62,772 nucleotides of DNA from Gnetum montanum. Its lineage: Eukaryota > Streptophyta > Gnetopsida > Gnetales > Gnetaceae. Location of the stretch: NCBI GenBank assembly GCA_015680685.1, contig MNCI01002120.1, forward strand, positions 189,188 through 251,959. The letters are read 5' to 3'. Below, piece by piece: positions 44,721-56,771 of this stretch. A program made the position numbers and the translations under genes. Positions within the stretch are counted from its first letter, which is position 1. Each line of letters begins with the position of its first letter. The notes beneath the pieces are model-generated. The model made no database searches and had not been told where the DNA came from. It saw only the letters and a list, made by a program, of their open reading frames with translations.

Positions 44721-46847
44721 TATGGTAAGGAAGATAAAGAATATAGTGAATTAACTATAGGAGAAAAGATTTATTTCAAAATTGATACTTATCACTTGTT
44801 TCCTATCAAAAGATTGAATAGAATCTCTACATATGCAAACACAGGGAGTACACTATTAATGGAAAAATTTAATGCAAACACCATTCACCTCTACTTCATA
44901 GAATTTCAAAGGCGGTTCTAAGAAAAGAAGGTAGGGAAGTTAACACTTCCATTCCCTTGCTTTATCCATAAGTTATGTAAACGAGTTGGTATCCAAGGGT
45001 ATGCAAATGATGCATTGAGGAAGGTGCAGAATACTCCCAAAAAGGACTAATTAGAAAAATAACTAGGCACTAAGTAGACTACCTAATCCACAGGACACTA
45101 GTAATAGCAACCACAAGTTCCACCACCACCGTTGCAAGATTACAAACCTTCAATTAGTCATTTGTAGCAAATTTCATAAACTAATAGTTAGGGAAGTAGG
45201 GAAGAGGCCAATTTATTCAAAGTAATTTTTTATGTAGTAGAAAAAACCATCTCAAAAAATCCTGCCAATGGATACATATTGTTGCAATCATGAGAAGAGG
45301 CTCATTAGTCATAATAGATTTCCGAGAATTTTGCATCATTCCAAGTGGTGCTTGAATCTAGAGAAGAAGCCACAGTTGTGGTCATACAGCATCATGATGC
45401 AGCGGAAGCCATAGAAGTGATCATAGATCACATTAAAGAATCTTTTAATGTACTTGTTGTGCCACCAATTGATATTTTTGGAGCCAAAGATGCTCAAATG
45501 ATAGATGGTACCTCTATGGCTCCTACAAAACATGAAGATATGTTGGATAGACTATTGCAAATAGGACAAGTTATGACAAATCTATTTGATATTCTTAGTG
45601 ATATCACTGCAACACAGTCTGAACTGATTTCCACCAAAGGAAAATTAATCGTGGCTGAAACTAGGGTAGAACATGTTGAGAATGTGCTTCACTGATTACA
45701 AGAAGATCTTGTAGCCCTAAGAGTAGCAAGGAAAGATCCAACTTAGTTTATAGCACCAAACCAGATAGCACAATTCAAACCTGAGAAGATCAATTTCCTC
45801 ATAAGGAACAATAAAGATATAACATATGAGAGAGAAAAGATAGTATGGAAAGCTTGAGTAGCTAAAGCCGAATCATATGCCCATGCCAAAGCACTTTTTA
45901 CCTTATAAGAAAAAAACAAACAACTCGTTGCAAACAACATGAAGTTGATCATAGTAGAGAAGTAGAAAAACACTCAAGAAGAAAGCATCGATCAATTGAG
46001 AGAGTAGCTGATGAGGGTTAACCATGATATGAGCCACCTCGCAAGAGAAAATAGAACCCTCTCTATGAAGGAGGTACATGCCATCCAACAAAAATCAACT
46101 ATCAAAATCAGCACATGGAAAAATAAGACTAAGAAACATGAAAGGCTCAAAGAATACTTTCGAGACCTAGTGGACATGTATAAGTAGATAAATAAGAAAG
46201 AGATCTAAATGAAAACAGGTCAAAATTAATTCAATTACAGCAAAAAATCTTGATTGGCAACTCATCTTAGACAACATGGCCTAAACCTATCAAGTGGAAG
46301 TGAAAAATAAAGACCTATAGATAGAAGAATTAAAGAATACATGACATTAATAAACCTCCACTATGCTAACCTAGCCATGTTAATAGCAAGCAGGCCCAGA
46401 AATGAATTAGAACAACAAATAGTAGCTACTTATGCTTTCTATGAGAAGGAGTTTGCAAATAGAAAAGATGCTCTACAAAAACTTTAAGTAGCAAACTTAG
46501 AACTAGACGTAGTTAAGGCTAGCTACCAGGGATAAAAAGATTCAGCAACAAATCTAGCCAAAAAATTAATAAACTATCATGAGCTTAGAGAAAAGGCCAA
46601 ATCTTTTAAAGAAGAGCAACAACAATTTGTGGCATGGTATCTTAAAGCCAATCAAATGGTTCTGCAACTAGCATGTTTGTAGAATGTGCCAAATCCATCC
46701 AACATTGGCTCATCAGCATGGATGATGCATGATTCAAGGATAGAAGAAGAAAAGTTGCAGGTGCTCCTAAACAAGTACCAATTTAAAAAGCCTGATGACA
46801 AGGGGAAGAAACCTATGGAAGAGCCACCTCTATCTAGATCAACATAA
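44721..46847 (+). pseudogene. additional ORF of element O, second part (coiled-coil)
   Basis: This continues the ORF interrupted by C1. ANTGSTLLMEKFNANTIHLY and LPFPCFIHKLCKRVGI resemble the conserved end of the putative plant transposon protein domain. Then 45345-45695 is open for 116 codons, followed by a long Lys/Glu/Leu-rich, probably coiled-coil region (for example QSELISTKGKLIVAETRVEH and EEKNKQLVANNMKLI-like text, with stops). It ends with LQVLLNKYQFKKPDDKGKKP and a stop at 46845-46847. Its position after integrase is that of the env-like ORF of Athila-type elements, but no signal peptide or transmembrane segment is evident. The role is unknown. Confidence 0.6.
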
Positions 46848-47054
46848 GGCTACACTCAACCTTGCTAGATTTTGTTTTTCATTCTTTGTCAAAATTGTCA
46901 TGTCATGTGTTTATTTTTGTAAAATCCACTGCGGCACTAGAGATTCATGTATATAAAATTTAGTGTCATACAAACATACCTTCCAATTTTGTAAGGAACT
47001 CCATTCTCATTTTGTTTTAACTCAAGGCTGAGTTTTTAGTTAATTATGTGGGTA
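46848..47054 (+). other. 3' end region and PPT of element O
   Basis: The region contains CCTTCCAATTTTGTAAGGAA and TTTTTAGTTAATTATGTGGG just before the LTR. These are colinear with CCTTCCCAATATTATTGTAA and the PPT of C1. The PPT is eroded to TATGTGGGTA. Confidence 0.65.
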
Positions 47055-47890
47055 TGATAAATCCAAATATTTTAAGTCAATGATATCATAGTTATGATAT
47101 CGTATCTACGATGTTGTAGATATGTTATCGTATAAACGATGTCGCCAGGTGCATGCTAGCCTATATAACCAACACTTGGGTGCATGAATCCATAGTAGAT
47201 TTGATAGCTTAGGAATAGAACTCTTTCAGTTTATTTTCTTAAATTTAGTACTTAGCAGTGTGTGCCCATAGTGTGATGTTTTGTAACTGAACAAAATCTT
47301 TATTCGAGTGTGATGTGCTTGGAGGCATTGCATAACTAGCAATAAAGATTGAGATTACTCTACATCATCACAGCAACACTTAGTTTTATTTTTGTTACTA
47401 TTTACTATTTTCATAGTTAATGTTTACGATTACTTGCAATTTACTTTTAATGTCATTAAGAAGAATGAGTATGACTAATCTCGAATACATAAGTGTAACT
47501 ACTTGGTAACCTAGTAGTTCTATCACTTGGTATGCCCTGAAATGTAGTACTTGGTAATCCCAGTAGTAGTTGCATGAAGTCCAATGTGTGACCAAAATAT
47601 TAGGACCAGCTACTCATCACATAGGCTAGTTTAGATTTTTTTTACTATCACTTAGATTTACAAACCCTTTTTACTAGGAGCTTAATGGCCAAAACAACAT
47701 CAATATCATATACCTCACTGTGAGTAAACCACATGCACTAATTTTACTAACTCACATGTGAAGACAATCATCATGAATGCTAACTAATTACTAGTATAAG
47801 CACATTACCTTATCTATGGAGTTCGACTGGGATTGTGCATGAACACTCATATCTCGTATGGTTGGGTGTTGGATACACCACTGCTCATCA
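47055..47890 (+). mobile_element. 3' LTR of element O
   Basis: The 836-bp LTR runs from TGATAAATCC to CACTGCTCATCA and matches 26814-27684 throughout, with U3 palindromes at 47075-47145. It is followed by ACCTT, which does not repeat the left flank. Confidence 0.88.
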
Positions 47891-47977
47891 ACCTTCCTCT
47901 ACATCCTCCTTGTATAAACTAAAATATTCACCTAAAAATCACACAAAATGAAGAAAATTAGTTTAAAGGTTAAGTAG

Positions 47978-48789
47978 TGATGAATCATGTTTTTTCCTAT
48001 GCTTCGATGTCGGGTACCTAACGTTGGGTATCCGATGTCGGAGCCCAGATGCGATGTTGGATATCTAATGTCACGAGGTATACGTCAACCTATAAATATA
48101 GCACTTGGGCTAATGATTTTAAATTACTTTTTTTCATATCAGTTTTTAGTCAGAGTAGCGAAGCTCTTGCAGTTTGTTTTATCTAGAGTTAGAGTATTTT
48201 CTAAGTGCCTGTAGCAGGAGTCTAAATGGGTACGAATCTTTGTTCAAATCCTAATGTACTTGAGCAAAATAGTATGACAGGAATAAAAACAAACTCTTTT
48301 GACAATCCTTGCAGCACTGAGAATAGATTAATGTTTCCTTTAATGCACCTTAGTTTCATGCACTTTACTTTAATGCATTTCAATTAAGCAATTAATTTCT
48401 AGTTGTTAATGAACACAAGAACGACCACTTCGAGCTTACATACAGTGCTTGGTAACCCAACAATGCTTAACGTTTGGTAGCCCAATAGTGCTATATGTGT
48501 TAAGGATGTGTCGAGGAAAGTGGGACCGGTACTTGTGTTAGGCTAGCTAGGAAGTAGATGACTTAGATCTTTAATTACTTTACCTTTCATTCTTATTGTA
48601 GGCAATCAAATTTATAAAACATAAAATAATAAACATCATATTCCTCACTTTGGACTAAATCATACATGACAAAGTTACCACTAGTCCAAGTGGGAAGATA
48701 GTGAATTGTCATCCACGAAATTCGACCAAATCATGCATGAACTGTTGTTCTTTATATGGTTGAGCATAGGGGTACCTTGCCGCTCATCA
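47978..48789 (+). mobile_element. solo LTR of the A/B family
   Basis: The 812-bp LTR runs from TGATGAATCATG to GCCGCTCATCA, with GATGTCGG-type U3 repeats and TATAAATATAG at about 48092. The flanks AGTAG and AGCAA may be a TSD altered by two transitions. No PBS or PPT adjoins it. Confidence 0.8.
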
Positions 48790-49006
48790 AGCAAGATAAA
48801 CAAAACTAGCATATACTCTCTTATAGATTTGGGTGGGGGCATTAGGTAGCTAGACTATTATGCACATGGACTAGTTACAACCAAAATTTAGCAGATAAAT
48901 ACAAAAGCCAAACCAATGCATTAAATAAATAGAAATGTGGATAGATAACCAATCAATAAAATGATAATCTACCACCATCCATTAATCCATCCAACAGACA
49001 AATAGA

Positions 49007-49190
49007 TTGATGAGTCTAAAACCTGCATATTATCAAATGATTGGTGAGTTTGGAATCTACATATTATCAAATTGGTGAGTCTATAACCCACATATGATTA
49101 AATGTTTGGTGAGTCTAAAACCCACATATTGGTGAGTTTAAATTGCACATATTATCAAATTGGTAAGTTAAACCCCACCTTTTTTCAAAT
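49007..49190. repeat. degenerate minisatellite, unit about 35 bp
   Basis: Five to six imperfect units contain TTGGTGAGTCTAAAACCCACATATT-like text (the core is TGGTGAGTCTAAAACCCA), with the phrase TATTATCAAAT between them. Confidence 0.7.
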
Positions 49191-49316
49191 TGGCCAAATT
49201 GAACTTAATACCAAATAAACAAATAATAGATCCAACAAAAAAATCATTGGCTGGTGGGGAAACAAACTTCAATGTCCAAAAAATCCAACTATTCCAAACC
49301 AAAGGATTTGTCAGCC

Positions 49317-49520
49317 CACATTAAGTACATAGTTTATGAATCTAAAATTCATATGTTTACTAAATAACTAGTGAGCCTAAATCTCACATTAAGCACACAA
49401 TTTATGAACCTAAAATTCATGTGTTTGCTAAATGACTAGTAATCTTGAATCTTACGTTAAGCACATATTTGATGAATCTAAAATTCATATGTTTGTTAAA
49501 TGACTAGTAAGCCTAAATTT
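49317..49520. repeat. 68-bp tandem repeat, three units
   Basis: Units at 49317-49384, 49385-49452 and 49453-49520 share CTAAAATTCATATGTTTGYT and a GACTAGTRAGCCTAAAT-like end. The period is constant at 68 bp with scattered substitutions. Confidence 0.85.
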
Positions 49521-50589
49521 CACATTGTGTCAACCAAAGAGGGGTAAATAGATTTTCCAAAATGCTAAAGGTCCAAACTAGAAGATTTAAGCCCAAAGGT
49601 TAAGGAATGTTTCAAAACTAAAAGTTTTGACATGTCATATGGGGTTCAAACCCAAAGTATAAGTTTAAATGAATGTGTACAAAAATATTAAAATATTGCC
49701 AAATGGAGATATAAGCATCTTAGGGCCATTACAGGCTCTTACAACTATTAAAACTTTAGCATTTGTCGATTCTAGTTTTAAGGCATTTTAGTAGTCCTAA
49801 AAATATCATTTTGGTCATTTTCTCAATTTTCCATTACCCAAAGGTGATAGATCACTTTTCAAAGTTTCTTCATTTTGTAAGACAAATACAAAAATAATAA
49901 AAAATATTTGTCCTAACATTTTCTGGATGAACTGCAAAGATGCCTTGTTATCTATGCTAATGTGAAAACTAACTTTGCTTTTGGGTCGACATCACCCAAA
50001 GTCATCTTGGATATCAAAACATGAAAAACGGTCTGAAACCCTAGTTCTATAGCTAAATTATTAGTAGAATTAGGGGAAAAAGAAAAACATGACAAAAACT
50101 AGTCAAGATGTGGTCAAAATTTGTCAAAACATTAACTAACATCCTATGCATAAAAAAAGATCTTAGAGATTAGCCAAATTATAGAAAATAATTTTAAAAT
50201 ATTTAGATTTGGGAGTTTAGGCAAATCAACAAACTATTACTGAACAAATAGAATTGGTCAGGTGAACTTGCACTAAACATAAAACCAAGACTCAAGGGAA
50301 TAAAAAACAAAATTACCCTAGCAAGAATTAATAATGTTGTAGCAAAGGGTTTGCGCCAGGCTTTATTTTCCTTGATAGGCTTCAAATCCTACGTAAAACA
50401 ACATATGAATAATGGGATATAAATAAGATTTGAAGTGAGATTTGGAGATATGGGTTATTATAGGTCTTGGTTGATAGTGTAGATCTAGTTGGTTATAGAT
50501 CTAGATATAGCTAGCTTCTATCCAATCCAGCAAAATCTCCATTTTTGGCTCAATCTCTTAGATGTTGGCTCGAGATGATTAACAAGTAT
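49521..50589. other. AT-rich DNA, nothing recognised
   Basis: A 60-codon minus-strand frame at 50203-50385 has a hydrophobic stretch but no recognised family and no support as a gene. Element D starts at 50590. Confidence 0.5.
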
Positions 50590-51409
50590 TGATGAGTGGC
50601 AAGGTACCCCTACACTCAACCATATGAATACAAGCGTTACACATGCGATCTGGTCAAACTACGTAGACTAAGTACCTACACGCCTTATGGAACAACTAAG
50701 GTTAATCAATCGTTGTCCTCCCAAGCTTACTTATATTTGTCACAGTTGTATGGTTAAGTAAGCTTAAGGCATGTGATTTTTATATCTTTTATGTTTTTAT
50801 TGCCTATGCTAAGAGGGGAAGGGTGAAGAGACTAAATAACTAACTTTTACTAACTAAGCTTTAATTATCCTAGCATTTGTATCCATTCCCACTTGCCTTT
50901 TCACACCCTAAACCAATGCAACACTATTGGGATTACCAAATGCTATTCGTTACTGGGATTACCAAGCGTAACGCACATGCTCGAAGCAGTCGTACTGAAT
51001 GCACTTAACTATGAGAGTTGAGGGTTGAGAGAGGTTAAGTCCTTAAGAAAGCATTTAAACAATTAATAATAATTAAAGTCCTATTTAGCTTAGTCCATGC
51101 ATTGCAAGGTTTATCCAAAATTTCATCTTTATTACTGTACACAATTGTGTGCTCAGGTACAGAATTGCTCAAATAAAGATCCGTTTACTTTGGGACTTCT
51201 ACTGCAGGCACATGGAAATTATTCTAACTCTGGAATGGAAAAATGACAAGAGTTTGGCTAAGGTCTAGATCTAGATGGAGAAATAAGGGAGAGCTGCCTC
51301 TTATTTATAGAACTGGCAGCAGGCTGCAATATCGCGTACGTGATATCGCAGGGAAGGACACGATATTGCATACGCAATATTTTGGCCCATGCGATACCGC
51401 ATCCCATCA
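50590..51409 (-). mobile_element. 3' LTR of element D
   Basis: The 820-bp LTR runs from TGATGAGTGGCAAGG to GCATCCCATCA, with U3 palindromic half-sites (51325-51395; for example CAATATCGCGTACGTGATAT) and a TATA region near 51298. Confidence 0.92.
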
Positions 51410-53287
51410 TACCCCCATGACTGAATAAAAACTTGTCCTCAAGTTCCTTACAAAATATTGGGAAGGTATGGGATTATTGACTTGAATGGAACTAATGGTG
51501 AATGGGATGACATGTGAATGGATCATCATTACAGAACATGACAAAACTGGTGTTCACGACAACAAGAGTGAACACTTTACACATTTGACATCAGGCCTTA
51601 TTTGGTAGCTAAGAGAGAAGAGAGAAGAGAGAAGAAGTTTGTTGTTGCCAACACCAAGATTGCACCTTTCGTTGTCCATCCATAAGTGTGCCATCGATCT
51701 TGCTCCTTGCATAGTTGCTTCAGCACTGATCCATTCAAAGTGTTCCCTCCAAGTCCAATCCATTGTTGTATGATTGTCATTTGCACACACAACACAGTCT
51801 TATATTAGCAAAGGTAAATGAATCATAATGCAATTGATACCTTGCTTCGATGTAAGGTCCATTGGCTAAGTTGTGATATGGCTGATACAGATCTGGAGAT
51901 ACAATATTGGTGCCTACCCGAGGTGTAGGGGTTTGGAAAAAAATCAAAAAAATTGGACCAAGATCCCCATGACTGAGAGCAAACCTCCGATAGCGAGAGA
52001 ATGGAGAAAAAGAAAAGGAACAAGAAATATGAAGAAAAAGAAACAACTATAATGCTAATGAAAGGGATGTCAAGGATGGAAATGAACAAAATAAATGGTG
52101 ATTGCAAAAATGTTAAGGGAAAGAATGTAACTGGTGCATCGAATAGGAATGCCAATGGGTCCTCCCCAAAGCAGGCTCATGCCCTTAATGCCCTGACAAA
52201 CCCACATTCAAAGAGTCCGTAGGATCTAGGAATGTCATTTGGAAACAAGAGTTAAATTCTTAACCACAAGAATTTACCAAAAAGAAAATAATGCGTCAAC
52301 CAAAATATACACTATTGATACAACCGGCAATGAGGTGATAAATGGAGAAAGAAGGGTGGAAACAAGAGAATGGAATGGAATCTCAAGAACAAGCTGATGT
52401 ACAACCCCTTGTGTATTTAATGATTAATGTGACTTGATAGATCTTATTCCAAATCTGGCCTCAAACAAACCACATTCAGTGACTTCACATTAATACATTT
52501 GGCCCATCCATCCACTTGAAGTAACATGAATGCCTCCACCAAAGAGCCACTACCATTTCGACAAAACAAGGAAGGAAAAAGTAGGAAGTGAGGAAGGGCC
52601 TTGGTTAGAGGGAACATGTTTTTAGTTCCATAACCAGTGCTTGTAGCCCAGATGATTATTTCGTCTAAGGGGTGTGCTTTGAATCCTCATTGTTTGTTTT
52701 TATTTTTATTTTTATTTTTGTTGTTAGAACCACACCATGCAAAGACTTATTATTTTTATTTTTATTCACTCAGCTTCCCAATAATTGGGTAACATCGAAA
52801 TGGTAAGAAAACTCAAGAAGCAAACATCTAAGCACCCAAGAGAATGGCTAGCACAAATGCATCAAATCCCCTTGAAATCACACCCTTTTCAATCCTTGAG
52901 TCCTTCCTTAGTTTGAGAAATACCCAGTCACCAATTTGTTGATAGTTCTTATTATTGAGAAAGGTGACTATACAGTTCCAAGCTGAGAGAGACCATAGAG
53001 ATTTATGGATGCATGGATGATGTGGACTCATTGCCTGCTATATCAAAAGCACCATACCTTAGTATCAACATCATAACTTAAAGGTAAAAACCAAACATTA
53101 GCAACCAATAGAAAACAGTTCATACCATTATTAAGAGCACTTATTGGGTGACAAACTTAACAAAATGGATAAGACACACGCATACACAAACAAATAAAAG
53201 AAAAAGTATAAATGATGTTAAAGAAATTGTAAAACAAAAAACTTAAAAAGAAATTGAGGTCCTCAAATGATCAGCATAGGTGGCCAT
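51410..53287 (-). other. 3' non-coding region of element D
   Basis: It contains the PPT (51410-51423), a hairpin (stems 51550-51556 and 51569-51575), and the small ORF homologous to that of C1 (51554-51790, 78 codons, SAEATMQGARSMAHLWMDNE). A middle PPT-like copy lies near 51964-51976 and the conserved 20-nt motif in 52155-52192. A (TTTTA)n tract is near 52690-52720. Confidence 0.75.
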
Positions 53288-54330
53288 CTCCCCCATGACT
53301 GAATTGACAGGGAGAGACCCAAAATAATGAGTGCTTATTTGAATTTTTTAGAAGTGTCCAACTTCTCCCAATTGATATTTTTAGATTAAGGGTTGGAAGT
53401 TGGCAATGCTCATACTCCAATGTATCTATGCTTTCGTTGTGGTTACAAGTCGTTCCCCCAGTTAGTTCCATGCATATTGGTGGGTTGCTCTCTTGATTAG
53501 CTATCAACCACTGGGTGTTCTCTTGTTGTGTGGTTGCTTCATACAGGCACCTTTGTATCTGAGTTTCCTGGGCACACTGGTTACATGCAGGAGATGCTGA
53601 GCATTCCTGTATGTCATCACCCTCTATATCACTCTATGTGATGCATGAAACGTTTTTCTTCTCGATCCTTCCATAAATGTTTTCCTTAGATATTTCCAAG
53701 GAAAGATCGTGCATGCATTGATGATGCTGAGCCATGCCCTCCCCATTATAATTGGGAAGTCCCCTTTGTTACTGTTGGCTTCTATCACTAGGAAATTAGC
53801 TGGGTATGACCAACCACACACAGTAGTAATGATGTCCTCCACTAATCCCAAGGGAATAGTGATGGACTGGTCAACCAGCTCTAGTTGAATATTGCTCTTC
53901 TTTAGCAGAGGCAGGTTCCAGGCTTTATACATCTCTCGTGATATTAAGTTGACTCTAGAACCTAAGTTAAGAAGAGCCTTACATGGTTCATTCCCAGCAA
54001 CTTGGAGGTAGATTAAGGAACTCCCAGGGTCAGAGTGTTTCTTGGGAAGATGGCCCACCTTTATCCAGTTTGTGATGGTATGTGTTAACATAATCGTGTT
54101 CGTTGAGCTCTGTTGTTGGTTTGAAGGGAGCTCCGAAGCCTTACTTGATGGAGAAGTGGTCATAGACTCAATCGCTTGTGGTTGTGAGAGCTTGTTTGGA
54201 CTGTTGGTTCCAAAGAAAGGCCTTCTCTTTGTATGGTTTTTAGAAGCAGCAGTGGGTTTAAGGTTTATAGCTCTCATAGCATTACGTTGTTGCGGTTGAG
54301 TGGGGAGTTCCCCTTGCATCGTTGGAGCAG
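53288..54330 (-). pseudogene. protease of element D
   Basis: A 231-codon frame (53624-54319) covers the spacer, TNWIKVGHLPKKHSDPGSSL, then CKALLNLGSRVNLISREMYK, VEDIITTVCGWSYPANFLVI and GDFPIIMGRAWLS. The active-site D-S-G is N-L-G, so the protease is catalytically dead. A frameshift after this block is followed by the conserved tail (53271-53507: SIGRSWTLLKNSNKHSLFWV, then SHGGDGHLC). Confidence 0.88.
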
Positions 54331-54399
54331 GTGGTAGTGGAACTATTGGCGTAAGAGATGCAGATGGATTCGGAGGATGGTATGCATGTGGAGTGTCTC

Positions 54400-56625
54400 T
54401 TCCAGGAGAGGGAGTCTTAAAATACTCTCAAACTGGGTAGTGTCGTTGTCGGGTCATGTGACTAATAGAGTCACTTGGAGAAACCGGCTACTACACGTAA
54501 TAGCCATATGGGTCTGGTTGCAGGTAAGGGTATTGTTGCCTAGGTGATGACATCACCCAGGACTATGGATATTGCCACTGCTGGTGTTACTTGATAGGTT
54601 GTGGCGAGTTCCACTTGGATAATACATTAAGGGTTGGTGGAACTATCTTGAGTTACCTTGGGGATAAGGTAACCTTTGGGGTGCCTGCCGTTTGTTAAGT
54701 CTTGGGTTGAGTGCATACACCCCAGACTCTTGTAGATGTGAGATTATTGGGCAACATCCTTTGGGATTATCATATTAGCAAATCTCACATCCACCACCAT
54801 TGTTTGTATCCGAATCCACAACCTCATCAGTGATAGTCATTTTTCTCTTACCCTTGTTACGTGCATGGTCCGAATCTCTCCTCTTTTTCTTATCATGGTC
54901 ACTACTTCGCTCCTTAGACTCCTCTACAATTTTTAAAATGGTTTCGAATCTACTATCTAAGGAGTCCCACATTTGATCTACCTTAGCTAACACTTCGGTT
55001 GTTAACTTTTGAAGCAGTAAGGTTTTTCTATTCACCAACTCTTCGAGTGGTGACTCATCCTCTTCCTCATAGAATCTTACTCCCCTCTTTCAGAGGGAAG
55101 GATCGCGGTTATACTCTTCCGTGCTTTCTCTTTTCCGTAACTCCCCTTCTTCCTTAGCTACTTGCTCCAACAGCCTATGAACTTCATGGGACCTAAGTTT
55201 AGATAATCTCCCTTGGGCATATGTCCCAAGGGTTCTCCTGGTTTCATGTCTTAGCCCATCCACAAGATGGCGTAGTTGATCCTGTTATGCGTAACCATGG
55301 CCCGGGCAACGATGTAGCAATGCATAATATCGGCCCATGGCAGCATCCAAGGGTTCATGATTACCATGTTTCCATCCTTGGATCTGTTTACATAGGTTGG
55401 ATACTCTGGAGTACGTTTGGTATTTATCGTTAAAGAGTTCTAGCATCGTACTCCACCATCTAATGGATTCCGGTTCTAAGGACTAGTACCAACTTTTTGC
55501 TTCTTTTATGAGTGTCCTAGGGAACAACTTTAACTTTTGCCACTTGTTTTCAATATTCTGCAAGGCGCAGGCATCGTGGAATGCCTATAAGTGGTTTTGC
55601 ATATCAGCATTGTATCCCCCCTCGAATCGTGGAATACCATTCATGTCTAGTCTCTTGATCTGGCTATCTTTCCGGTGCCTTGAAGGTATTCTCACAGCCT
55701 CCGTAATGTCTAACATACTCCGGGTTGCTAGTAGGGGCTCTTCGTTGTCATTTCTTTCATGGCGTCTATAATGCCTACACAGTTCCCTACTTTCCCTTCT
55801 GTGCCTTGACTCTCTAGAATGCCCTTGTCCTCACTCACGACTCTCTCGTCGAGGGTTCTCATCTTGCTTACCCTTATCCTCACGGTTGTGCTCTTTGTGA
55901 CTGCGTCCTAATGTGAAAGGAGAGGGTGAATGATGCGATGAAGGAGAAGAAGAAGGGGAACCATCGCCATGACGATGTTTCTTACCTTCCCTTCGGTGAT
56001 CTTGACCCCGATCGTGATGATGATCAGAATGCTCGCCCTTATCTTGTGTCTATGTTCCCTCATCAAAAACTTGGTGTTCATGGGGATCAGAACCAGGGTT
56101 GTGTATTGTGGAGTGTAGGTTCTGATACACCACCTCCTCACCATTGTTAGGAGGGGGAACATCATTTTGTGGAGAACATGTTGAAATAGGTTCACCACCC
56201 TTAATTTCTCTTATAACAGGCGAAGCATTACGGGGTCCTTTGCCCTTCAACGAGGTGTGGTGACTCTCCTATCGCAAGTTACATTGACGTTGCACTTCTG
56301 TGGGATGGTAGTCCCTCATGTTGTAATCGCATGCAACGTACTCAGTGTATAATTGTGACATGCCAATTCGTGCAAGGGCATGAAGGAGCATGTTGGGGGT
56401 GGCTCTATCTAGAGGTAACACTATGTTACCCTCCAAGTCTCTCCATCGCAATTGTTCGTCTTGATGGAAGACAAAGGTAAAGTCAGGTATATATTCATCA
56501 TGATAAATATATACCACACTGAATTGTTGAGGAATTGATGGATCTAGGTTACATGTGTTAGACTGTTGACTATCTCTTGTGTGATCCCTAGGTGGTAAAG
56601 TGCTTTTATGAGAAGAAGAAGACAT
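54400..56625 (-). pseudogene. gag of element D
   Basis: The preferred start is the ATG at 56625 (MSSSSHKSTLPPRDHTRD), matching C, rather than an upstream in-frame codon at 56670. It is followed by HDEYIPDFTFVFHQDEQ and IGMSQLYTEYVACDYNMRDY. The gag core region lies at 55160-55580 and the acidic linker at 54775-55038. The zinc knuckle reads CEIC, then a stop, then YDNPKGCC. It is broken by stops and frame changes. Confidence 0.88.
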
Positions 56626-56752
56626 TTTTTTTCTCGGTGTGTTGTTTACTATTATGTTATTTTTTTTCATATGATTAACCCTAAGGGTTCGTTTAAGCTT
56701 CCCAATGATGTGGATGATTTCCTATGTTCTACTTAGCACACAAACAACTTAG

Positions 56753-56770
56753 TCCTTGACAACGGCGCCA
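56753..56770 (-). promoter_or_regulatory. primer-binding site of element D (best tRNA-Asp match)
   Basis: The minus strand reads TGGCGCCGTTGTCAAGGA. The first 11 bases are identical to the tRNA-Asp complement. Confidence 0.9.
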
Positions 56771-56771
56771 A

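Larger units (their letters stand above)
26814..47890 (+). mobile_element. element O: gypsy element with full pol, interrupted by two insertions
   Basis: Related LTRs lie at 26814-27684 and 47055-47890. Between them, in order, are PBS, gag, protease, RT, RNase H, integrase, a long non-coding spacer and an additional ORF region. A solo LTR (33851-34670) and element C1 (37613-44715) lie inside; subtracting them and their TSDs leaves about 13.1 kb. Domain order (integrase after RNase H), the tRNA-Asp PBS and the style of RT and integrase suggest an Athila-like gypsy lineage. No matching TSD is visible (AATAT left, ACCTT right), so the two LTRs may have been joined by later rearrangement. All ORFs are broken. 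Confidence 0.82.

Noticed and set aside
49317-49520. CRISPR-like regular repeats
   Set aside because: Units are contiguous 68-bp tandem copies without unique spacers, in a plant genome.
50203-50385. 60-codon minus-strand frame with a hydrophobic stretch
   Set aside because: No family recognised, no conserved copy in the window, and AT-rich context where such frames occur by chance. Checked as a possible later TOM1-like exon and it does not match.
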